This document shows, one piece after another, positions 16,650 to 24,980 of a stretch of DNA of 64,000 bases. Origin of the DNA: Roseococcus sp. SYP-B2431 (lineage in GTDB: Bacteria; Pseudomonadota; Alphaproteobacteria; Acetobacterales; Acetobacteraceae); contig NZ_SJXD01000026.1 of NCBI RefSeq assembly GCF_004336745.1, forward strand, positions 310,001 through 374,000, given 5' to 3'. The position numbers were made by a program, and so were the translations under genes. The notes below the pieces were generated by a model. It did no database searches. It was not told the DNA's origin and saw only the letters and a program-made list of their open reading frames with translations. Position 1 is the first letter of the stretch. Every line of letters begins with the position of its first letter.

Positions 16650-18751
16650 ATGATTGCTGACCACTTCGACGGCATCGAGAAGTTCGAGTCCGGCCTCTGG
16701 AAGATCGCTGACAACCTGCGGGCGAACTCCAACCTCGCTTCGAACGAGTACTTCATGCCCATCATGGGCTTGATCTTCCTGCGCCATGCCACGAACCGCT
16801 TCTATGAAGCGAAGGCTGCGATCGAGGCCGACAAAGCAGCGGGCAAGATGCCCGATCGCCCGCTGGTCGAGGCCGACTTCACCCGCCGCCGCGCCTTGAA
16901 TCTGCCGGAGGCCGCGTGCTTCGACGTGATCCTCAAGGCGCCGAAGGACGGCAATCTCGGCGCCGCGCTGACCTCAGCCATGGAGGCGATCGAGGCCGCC
17001 TTTCCGCCGCTCGCAGGTCAACTGCCGAAGGACTACGGCCGATTCGAGGGCAGCGTCCTCGAAGAGATGATGCGCATGTTCGACGCCGAAGGCCTGCGCA
17101 AGGCGTCGGGCGACGTGTTCGGCCGCATCTACGAATACTTCCTGGCCGAGTTCTCGAAGCAAGGCGCGCACGACGGCGGCGAGTTCTTCACCCCGCCCTC
17201 CATCGTGCAGACCATCGTCAACGTCATTGAACCTGACCACGGTATCGTCTTCGATCCGGCCTGCGGCTCGGGCGGTATGTTCGTGCAGTCGAGCCACTTC
17301 ATCGAGGATGCCGGCCAGGACACGATGAAGAAGGTCACCTTCTTTGGCCACGAGAAGATGAGACCACCGCGAAGCTCGCACAGATCAACCTCGCTGTGCA
17401 CGGCCTGCAGGGCACCATCAGGGCTGGCAACGAAGCCATCACCTACTACAAGGATCCGCACGAGCTAGCCGGCAAGTGCGACTTCGTCATGGCCAACCCG
17501 CCCTTCAACGTGGATGAGGTGGATGCGGAGAAGGTGAAGGGCGATAAGCGCCTGCCCTTTGGCCTGCCTGGCGTGAACAAGAACAAGAAGGTCTCGAACG
17601 CCAACTACCTCTGGCTGTCCTACTTCTACAGCTACCTGAACGAGACCGGCCGCGCCGGCGTCGTCATGTCGTCGCAAGCGTCGAGCGCAGGGCGCGATGA
17701 GGCAACCGTGCGGCAGAAGCTGGTCGAGACCGGCGCTGTGGATGTGATGATCGATATCCGCAGCAACTTCTTCTACACGCGCACCGTCCCCTGCCAGCTC
17801 TGGTTCTTCGACCGCATGAAGGAGAAAGACCCGGCCCGGCGAGAGCATGTGCTGATGCTCGACGCACGAACTGTCTTCCGCAAGGTCTCGCGCTCGGTCT
17901 GCGACTTCAGTCCGGAGCAGCAAAAAAACATCGCCGCCATCGTCTGGCTGTATCGCGGGCAGCAGAACCGCTTTCTCAAGCTGGTAGAGGGATACCTCGC
18001 GCAGGCGGTGGAGCGGGGCGCGGCGGCGACCAAGGCGCTTGAGGGGTTCGAGCAGACGCTTGGCAAACTCGCGCAAATAGTCGCCCCCTTTGCCAAGGCG
18101 AAGCGCAAGGACGATCCGCTTGCAGGGCCGTGGGACGAACTCACCAGTGCCCAGGCCATGGTTGCCGCGGACATCGACGCCTTCGCCACCGAGGCGGCGG
18201 CGCAGGCCAAGGCCTGGCCGGATTCGGGGCGCGACAATGCCGGGCTGAACACCGCCCGCACCGACCTACACGCCTTGGCCGAACGCTGCCGCGACCTCAC
18301 GAAGCAGCTCGACCTGGCGGCCAAGCTGGCGGGCCGGGTGATCGATATTGCGGTGAAGGAACTTGCGGCCCGGGAGGATGCCCTGTGGCCGAATGCCGAC
18401 GTCAATCGCGCGCGAAAGGCATTGGACGAGGGGCGCGCTGCGGCAGTCGAGGCGCTGCGGCTGACGCGCTACTTTGTGAAACAGGCGGATTGGTTGCAGG
18501 AGCGCTTCCCCGATGCAGTGCTGCGCGATGTTGAAGGGCTGGTGAAGTGCGTCGATCGCACTGAGATTTCTGCCAAGGACTGGAGCCTGACCCCAGGCCG
18601 CTACGTCGGCATCGCGCCGGAAGAGCGTGACGAAGATTTTGACTTCGAGGAAGCTTTGCGCGCCATCCGCATTGACCTGACAGGGCTGAATGAGGAAGCC
18701 ACTGAGCTGGTCGCGCGGATAGTGAAGAATCTTGAGGAGCTGGCGGCGTGA
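16650..18751 (+). pseudogene. hsdM: hsdM, type I modification subunit, split by a one-base frameshift
   Basis: Two overlapping frames make one HsdM of about 700 residues. The first (16650-17468) carries the N-terminal helical domain, GRIYEYFLAEFSKQG, the target GGEFFTPPSIV and the SAM motif DPACGSGGM at residues 202-210. The second carries VHGLQGT, the catalytic VMANPPFNVDEV and a long C-terminal helical region that contacts HsdS. Reading breaks after codon 236 (base 17357): restoring one A in GAGAAG(A)ATGAGACC yields the family sequence GHEKNETTAKLAQINLAVHGL. The 3' end overlaps hsdS by four bases. The break may be genuine inactivation, a phase change or an assembly error. Confidence 0.85.
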
Positions 18752-19875
18752 CTTGGCGAGATTGCACTTTGGGGGAGGTTGTTCGCTTTCAGCGTGGTCA
18801 TGACCTCCCTGACCAGAATCGGAAGCCCGGAGATGTTCCAGTGATTGGTTCAGCGGGCCAAAATGGGTGGCATAACGAAGCCCTCGCGAAGGGACCGGGC
18901 GTTTCCATCGGTCGCAGCGGCGCATCAATCGGAAAAGTTACATACACCCCTGTTGACTACTGGCCTCATAATGCCTGCTTGTACGTAACCGATTTTCTTG
19001 GAAACAATCCCCGATTTATTTATTATTTTCTTAGAACAAAAGACTTTTCATCGCTGAATTCCGGCGCCGCACAGCCATCACTCAACCGCAATTTCGTTCA
19101 CGCGCTGACTGTCAAGGTGCCCGGTCCGAGCGAGCAGGCCGAGATTGCCGAAAGGCTCGCCGCCTACGACGATCTTGTGGAGAACAACCGTCGGCGAATT
19201 GCGCTGCTGGAGGAGGCGGCGCGGATGCTCTACCGCGAGTGGTTCATCGATTTCCGCTTTCCCGGCCACGAACACGTCAAGATTGTGGATGATATCCCTG
19301 AGGGGTGGGCGCGGCTACCGCTCGGTAATGTCGCCGTGACCAACGCTGAGAGCTACGCCGCGAAAGGGCTTCCTAACGAGATCGCCTACATCGACATCGG
19401 ATCCGTCACCCAGGGCAGAATTGCTCAAAAGGCGTATGTCCCGTCGGCAGAGGCCCCCGGACGGGCACGGCGAAAGGCGTCAGACGGTGACGTCATCTGG
19501 TCCAATGTACGCCCCAACCTTCGTGCCTATGCCCTTGTTCTCGACCCTGAGGAGACCGACGTTTTCTCCACTGGATTTACGGTTCTTTCGCCGCGCGCGG
19601 TACCATTCTCATGGCTTTACTTGTTCGTAACGACAGACAACTTCGTGGCGCATTTGGTTAACCATGCTACTGGCGCTGGTTACCCGGCTGTCCGGCCAGA
19701 CGACTTTGAGCGGGCGATCGCCGTGGTTCCGCCGCCTCGGCTACTTGCCCTCTTTCATGAAGCGACTGAGGCCAATTTCCGTTTGATCTCGAAACTGAAT
19801 GTGCAGTGTGAGAAGCTTGCCCAGGCACGAGACCTCCTGCTCCCCCGGCTCATGAACGGTGAGATCGCAGTATGA
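18748..19875 (+). CDS. hsdS: Type I restriction-modification specificity subunit HsdS
   Basis: The 375-residue protein has two target recognition domains separated by conserved helices. The first half contains TLGEVVRFQRGHDLP, SIGRSGASIGKVTY and PGPSEQAEIAERLAAYDDLVENNRRRIALLEEAARMLYREWF. The second half begins IPEGWARLPLGNVAV and ends with the second helix and LLLPRLMNGEIAV. It reads DNA sequence for the HsdM/HsdR complex. The ATG at 18748 overlaps the hsdM stop as ATGA. TRD1 (about 18,950-19,060) is locally AT-richer than its surroundings, a usual sign of domain exchange. Confidence 0.9.
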   Translation: MTWRDCTLGEVVRFQRGHDLPDQNRKPGDVPVIGSAGQNGWHNEALAKGPGVSIGRSGASIGKVTYTPVDYWPHNACLYVTDFLGNNPRFIYYFLRTKDFSSLNSGAAQPSLNRNFVHALTVKVPGPSEQAEIAERLAAYDDLVENNRRRIALLEEAARMLYREWFIDFRFPGHEHVKIVDDIPEGWARLPLGNVAVTNAESYAAKGLPNEIAYIDIGSVTQGRIAQKAYVPSAEAPGRARRKASDGDVIWSNVRPNLRAYALVLDPEETDVFSTGFTVLSPRAVPFSWLYLFVTTDNFVAHLVNHATGAGYPAVRPDDFERAIAVVPPPRLLALFHEATEANFRLISKLNVQCEKLAQARDLLLPRLMNGEIAV

Positions 19876-19906
19876 CATATGACATTCGCCGCAGAGGCCC
19901 GATGAT

Positions 19907-22900
19907 ATGGCGATGACGCCGATCAACGGCGAAGACCGTCTGGTGCAGGAGACCTTCGGGAAGCACCTGGAGACCGTCCTCGGCTGGGACAGCGTTTATG
20001 CCTGGAACGAGGAGACCTTCGGGCCAACCGGCACGCTGGGCCGCAACAGCACGCAGGAGGCGGTCCTAACGCGTGATTTGCGGGCGGCGCTGGAGCGTCT
20101 GAACCCCGACCTCCCGCCCGCCGCGATCGATGATGCCATGCGGGCGCTGACCGTCCACGACTTCAGCCGTTCGATGGTTCAGCACAACCAGGACTTCACG
20201 CGGCTGATCCGCAATGGCGTGCCCGTCCGCTACCGTGATGCCGCGGGCCATACGCGGGATGGGCGCGTCCGTGTCATCGACTTCGACAATGCGCCCGGCA
20301 GCAACCGCTTCCTGGCGGTGCGTGAGTTGAAGCTACAGGGCCTGCGCACGCCGAACTACAACCGCCGCGCCGATCTTGTCTGCTTCATCAATGGCCTGCC
20401 CGTCGTCTTCATCGAGCTGAAGGCGGTTTACAAAAACATCCGCGCCGGCTTCGACGGCAATCTGCGCGACTACATGGATGAGAACGTGGTCGCCCATGCC
20501 TTCCATCACAACGCCTTCCTGATCGTCAGCAATGGCGACCGCGCTCGCTATGGATCGATCACCAGCGGCTGGGACCACTTCGCCGAATGGAAGCGGGGCG
20601 AGGAGGACGAGAAGGGCAGTGTTGAGGCCGAGGTCCTGCTGAACGGCATGCTGGCGCATGACCGGCTGCTGGACCTGATCGAGAATTTCATCCTCTTCGA
20701 CGAGAGCAAGGCCGGTGCGACCCGCAAGGTGGTGGCGCGCAATCACCAGGTGCTCGGCGTCAACCTCGCCGTTGCCTCCGTTCGTCACCAGGAGGCGCTG
20801 AAGCGCGAATTCCCCCCCGAGAGGCGCCTGCGGCATCGCGTCATCGAACTACCTCTGGAACGCCGGGCCGTCGCCGATCGGCAGCGCCTGGCGGAGGCTG
20901 AGCAGGCCGGCACTCCCGCATTGCCCTCCTTCATCCCCGAGGGCCCGGTGCAGATCATCGAACGCGCGCACCCTGACCTCGGCCGGCTCGGCGTGTTCTG
21001 GCACACGCAGGGCAGCGGAAAGTCGTATTCGATGGCCTTCTTTGCGGAGAAGGTGCGCCGGAAGGTGCCCGGCAACTTCACCTTCCTGCTCATGACCGAC
21101 CGCAACGACCTCGACAGCCAGATCTACAAGACCTTCGTCGGCTGCGATGTGGCGAACAGCAAGACACCCCGCGCAGCATCGGGCACCGACCTGGAACGGC
21201 TGCTGAAGGAGAACCACCGCTACATCTTCAGCCTGATTCACAAGTTTAATCAGGATGTGAAGCCGGGCGAGCCGTACAGCGAACGCGACGACATCATCGT
21301 CATCTCGGATGAGGCCCACCGAACGCAGGCTGGCAGGCTCGCTCGCAACATGCGCCTCGCCTTGCCCAACGCAGCCTTCATCGGCTTCACCGGCACGCCC
21401 CTGTTCAGGCAGGATGAGATCACCCGCCGCATCTTCGGGGATTACGTCTCTCGCTACGACTTCAAGCGGTCGGAGGAAGACGGCGCTACCGTCAAGCTCA
21501 TCTACGAGAACCGGGGTGAGAAGCTGGGTGTCGCCCATCTCGACCTGAACGACCGCATCGCGGCCAAGATCGAGGAGGCCGAGCTCGATCCCGACCAGGG
21601 CGCCCTGCTCGATAAGCTTCTCGGGAAGGACTACGAGGTCATCACCGCCTGTGCACGGCTGGACAAGATCGCGGACGATTTTGTCGAGCACTGCGCCGCG
21701 CGTTGGGAAGCCGGCAAGGCACTGTTCGTCTGCATCGACAAGATCACCTGCGGCCGTATGCACCAACGGATCATGCCGCGATGGAAGGCCAAGGCAGCAG
21801 CGGTTCGCGCGGCGAGTGCAGCAAAGGCGGCAGAGGCCGCAGCAGCCGCCGATGAAGCGGCTCGGACTGCCCTGCGCGCCCAGGCCACTGCGCTGCAGAA
21901 GCAGGCCGACTGGCTCGACGAGACGGTCGTCGAGATCATCATCAGCGAGGCGCAGAACGAGGTTGGTGACTTCGCGAAGTGGGGCTTCGACATCATCCCG
22001 CATCGTGCCCTGATGAAGAAGGGCTTCGAGACGGCCGGTGGCGAGCGCGTCGATGTCGAGACCGCGTTCAAGACGCCGCAGCACCCCTTCCGCGTCGCCA
22101 TCGTGTGCGCAATGTGGCTGACCGGTTTCGACGTGGAATGCCTCTCGACGCTCTACATCGATAAGCCGATGAAAGCCCATACGCTCATGCAGGCGATCGC
22201 GCGCGCGAACCGCGTGTATCCTGGCAAGGATTGCGGGCTGATCGTCGACTACAACGGCATGCTGGCCAGCCTGCGCGCGGCGTTGGCGCAGTACGCCCTG
22301 GGTGACGACGGCACAGGCGGAGAGGAGATCGTCACCCCGATTGAAGAACGCGTTCAGGCCCTGTTGGAAGCCATCGAGGCCACCGAGGCTCATCTCAGGG
22401 GGCTTGCCTTCGACCCTGCGACGCTGATCGGCGCGAAGGGGTTCGCTCGTATCAAGGGCTTCGCTGACGCGGTGAATGCCGTCTACTCCAGCGACGAAGC
22501 CAAGCAGCGGTTCGAGATCCTCGCCCGCCAGGTCTTCATCCGGTTCAAGGCCCTGGTCACCGAGCCGACCGTGTATGCTTTCGCCGAGCGCCACGACAAC
22601 ATCGAGGCGATCTACAAGAAGCTGACCGAGCGGCGCGATACGGCAGACGTAACCGAGCTGCTGAAGGAGTTGCACCGGATCGTCAACGAAGCGATCCGCA
22701 CGCAGGCGGTGGGGGATGACCAGGCCGAGGGCCTGACCTTCGATCTGAGCCAGATTGACCTCGAGCGGCTTCGAGACGAGTTCGCCAAGAAGGTCCGGCG
22801 CAAGGCAACGGCGATCCAGGATATCCGAGACATCGTCGAGCAGAAGCTGGCGGAGCTGCTTGCGCGCAATCCCATGCGCATGGACTACCAGCGCAAATAC

Positions 22901-23332
22901 GAGGAGATCGTCGCCGACTACAACCGCGAGAAGGATCGCACGGCGATCGAGGAGATCTTTCGCCGGCTCGTGGAGTTGGTGAACAGCCTCGACGAGGAGC
23001 AGATGCGCGGTACGCGAGAGGGCCTTCGGGAGGATGAACTCGCGCTATTCGATCTTCTTCAGAAGGACGGTCTCGATAAGGCCGCGCGGGAGCGGGTGAA
23101 GCAAGCAAGCCGGGAGCTGCTCGTAGCCATCAAGGCGCGGCTCGGCGAGCTCGACCGGTTCTGGGAGAAGGAGCAGACGAAGGCCGAAGTTGAAGTGTTC
23201 ATCCTCGACGACGTGTTTGCCAAGCTCCCGACTCCGCCCTTCACCGCGGAGGAAAAGAGATTGGTTGCGAGCAACGTGTACGCCCACGTCTGGCAGCAGG
23301 CGATGAGCGGGCACTATGCGAGGGCGGCATAG
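19907..23332 (+). CDS. hsdR: Type I restriction endonuclease subunit HsdR
   Basis: The 1,141-residue protein is a complete HsdR. The N-terminal nuclease domain has ADLVCFINGLPVVFIELKAV (ExK near residues 175-177). The SF2 translocase follows, with Walker A HTQGSGKS near 368, motif II VISDEAHRTQ near 467, motif III GFTGTPLF, and motif VI-region MQAIARANRVYPG. A C-terminal helical region follows. An alanine-rich coiled segment of about 50 residues (near 630-680) interrupts the second RecA domain, as in some subfamilies. It cleaves DNA distant from unmodified sites after ATP-driven translocation. A 31-base gap separates it from hsdS; ATG 19907 was taken, 19913 being another in-frame choice. Confidence 0.93.
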   Translation: MAMTPINGEDRLVQETFGKHLETVLGWDSVYAWNEETFGPTGTLGRNSTQEAVLTRDLRAALERLNPDLPPAAIDDAMRALTVHDFSRSMVQHNQDFTRLIRNGVPVRYRDAAGHTRDGRVRVIDFDNAPGSNRFLAVRELKLQGLRTPNYNRRADLVCFINGLPVVFIELKAVYKNIRAGFDGNLRDYMDENVVAHAFHHNAFLIVSNGDRARYGSITSGWDHFAEWKRGEEDEKGSVEAEVLLNGMLAHDRLLDLIENFILFDESKAGATRKVVARNHQVLGVNLAVASVRHQEALKREFPPERRLRHRVIELPLERRAVADRQRLAEAEQAGTPALPSFIPEGPVQIIERAHPDLGRLGVFWHTQGSGKSYSMAFFAEKVRRKVPGNFTFLLMTDRNDLDSQIYKTFVGCDVANSKTPRAASGTDLERLLKENHRYIFSLIHKFNQDVKPGEPYSERDDIIVISDEAHRTQAGRLARNMRLALPNAAFIGFTGTPLFRQDEITRRIFGDYVSRYDFKRSEEDGATVKLIYENRGEKLGVAHLDLNDRIAAKIEEAELDPDQGALLDKLLGKDYEVITACARLDKIADDFVEHCAARWEAGKALFVCIDKITCGRMHQRIMPRWKAKAAAVRAASAAKAAEAAAAADEAARTALRAQATALQKQADWLDETVVEIIISEAQNEVGDFAKWGFDIIPHRALMKKGFETAGGERVDVETAFKTPQHPFRVAIVCAMWLTGFDVECLSTLYIDKPMKAHTLMQAIARANRVYPGKDCGLIVDYNGMLASLRAALAQYALGDDGTGGEEIVTPIEERVQALLEAIEATEAHLRGLAFDPATLIGAKGFARIKGFADAVNAVYSSDEAKQRFEILARQVFIRFKALVTEPTVYAFAERHDNIEAIYKKLTERRDTADVTELLKELHRIVNEAIRTQAVGDDQAEGLTFDLSQIDLERLRDEFAKKVRRKATAIQDIRDIVEQKLAELLARNPMRMDYQRKYEEIVADYNREKDRTAIEEIFRRLVELVNSLDEEQMRGTREGLREDELALFDLLQKDGLDKAARERVKQASRELLVAIKARLGELDRFWEKEQTKAEVEVFILDDVFAKLPTPPFTAEEKRLVASNVYAHVWQQAMSGHYARAA

Positions 23333-23381
23333 CGATGTTGTCCGACGACCCGCACTCGGCGCTGATGGAGGCGACCTGACG

Positions 23382-24980
23382 ATGTCAGCGACGCCGGCCC
23401 AGTTTGTTGCCATTCCTGAGTGGACGGAGCTTCGGCAGAAGAGTGGACTCGATCCGCTCGGCATGCAGGCCGCATCCGTCAATCTCTATCAGCGGCTCGT
23501 CCCCGGCATCAGCAATGTTACCCTCCGGATCAGGTATTACGGACTCTATGCTTGGCTCTGCCGAACTTATGCCGAGCGGATCCGCGACACGAATCCAGAG
23601 AGCTGGAAGCGAACGGTTCGGCGGGCGGAGGCGCTGCTAGCCCTCGTCGCGGCGAATGCCTCTGACGGAGAGGGCAGCGGTGGTGTGGCGGGTGTGCTCT
23701 GGGCCGGCCGCCGTCTCGGCGAGCACGGCGCGGGCCTAATCGACTTCAGGGCAGACACCGATCCAGGGGGCGCCGGCACGCCTTATCTCAAGCAGGCGTG
23801 GGGCGCCTACGGCGCAGCCTACGCCAGCCAGCTCTACGAGGCAGGCGTCTTTGGAGAAGCCGATCAGCACGAGATTCCAGTACCGACGCCGGGCCTCGGC
23901 GACGCTCTGGCGGACGGTTTCGCCGAGGCGATTGGTCCCTTGGCCAGCGTCTTTTTTGGGCTCGCCCAGGAGGGGCGTGTCACCACGCCGGATCTCACGT
24001 CGCTGACGCCAGTTCTCCCGTCGGGCATCGGGCACAACGGCGCGGAAAGGGATGCATACCAGCGGCTCCTCTTCGCCGCATTCGAGGATCCAACGCCGAA
24101 TGACATCGCGCGCCGGCACTCTCTACAGCTTGCGCTCCACCTCACCGGGGTGATTGACGGAGAAGCGAGCGCGGATGTCCTGCGCTGGGCGTGTTTCGCC
24201 GGGGCTGCGCCAAGCGGACAGCCCATCCATCTTGGCGACAAACTGGAGGCGCATCGGCAGCGCTGGTGGGCCTACCAGGCTGGCGACCTCGGCCGCATCG
24301 CCTGCGAGGCTCTGCTTAAGTGGGTTCTCGATACGGTCGAGACGCATACGACGGGAGTCCAGCCTTCTCGCGCGATCGCTGAGGCCGTGGATTCGCTCGA
24401 CGCGGTTGGGGCGGGATGGCCAGGCACCTGGCGACAGCTGGTCGCGGCGCTGCCGACGGCCGCCAACCCACTGTCGCACCTGGAGCGGACGTCGGAGCGC
24501 GCCCTCTCGGAGGTCGTCTTGGATGCAGGGAGGGGCGAGGAGCGAGCGGAGCTCGCCAGCGGGCGGGCCGCGATCGAGTTGCTGGCCGTGCTGCACCGGC
24601 GCTGCTCGCCGAGCCGCGCTCTCCTGGCATCGGAGCTTGGCGGTGAGGGGATCGATTCCTCGGCCTTCCGGTCTCTCGCGTCGGAGCTCGCATTCCTGGA
24701 TGCGCACCAGGATGAGCCCCTTGGGCAGACACTGATCCGGCTCTTACGGGACCGGGTCCTCGATCGACACCTATGGGTCGCCATGCAGAAATTGCGGCAT
24801 CAAGGCGACTATACCTTCCTGGTCGAGGCCGACGACGGGAAGATCCGCGTGCGAGCGAAGGACGGGCCGGTGCTGACGAATCCTAGGCTCGGCAACGCCC
24901 TGACGTTCCTTCGAGACATCCACCTCCTTGGTCCTTCCGGGCTGAGCAATCTCGGGCGCGAGCTCGCCGAAACGACATGA
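23382..24980 (+). CDS. Unrecognised 532-aa protein linked to HKD-motif nuclease
   Basis: The product starts MSATPAQFVAIPEWTEL. A conserved-looking N-terminal segment follows, GLDPLGMQAASVNLYQRLVPGISNVTLRIRYYGLYAWLC, and a largely helical remainder contains RHSLQLALHLTGV and DRVLDRHLWVAMQKLRHQGDYTF. No membrane span, P-loop or nuclease motif is visible. It begins 49 bases after hsdR and overlaps the HKD gene by four bases (ATGA), so the pair is translationally coupled. I do not recognise a family. A role as a sensor or partner of the HKD protein is inference. Confidence 0.65.
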   Translation: MSATPAQFVAIPEWTELRQKSGLDPLGMQAASVNLYQRLVPGISNVTLRIRYYGLYAWLCRTYAERIRDTNPESWKRTVRRAEALLALVAANASDGEGSGGVAGVLWAGRRLGEHGAGLIDFRADTDPGGAGTPYLKQAWGAYGAAYASQLYEAGVFGEADQHEIPVPTPGLGDALADGFAEAIGPLASVFFGLAQEGRVTTPDLTSLTPVLPSGIGHNGAERDAYQRLLFAAFEDPTPNDIARRHSLQLALHLTGVIDGEASADVLRWACFAGAAPSGQPIHLGDKLEAHRQRWWAYQAGDLGRIACEALLKWVLDTVETHTTGVQPSRAIAEAVDSLDAVGAGWPGTWRQLVAALPTAANPLSHLERTSERALSEVVLDAGRGEERAELASGRAAIELLAVLHRRCSPSRALLASELGGEGIDSSAFRSLASELAFLDAHQDEPLGQTLIRLLRDRVLDRHLWVAMQKLRHQGDYTFLVEADDGKIRVRAKDGPVLTNPRLGNALTFLRDIHLLGPSGLSNLGRELAETT

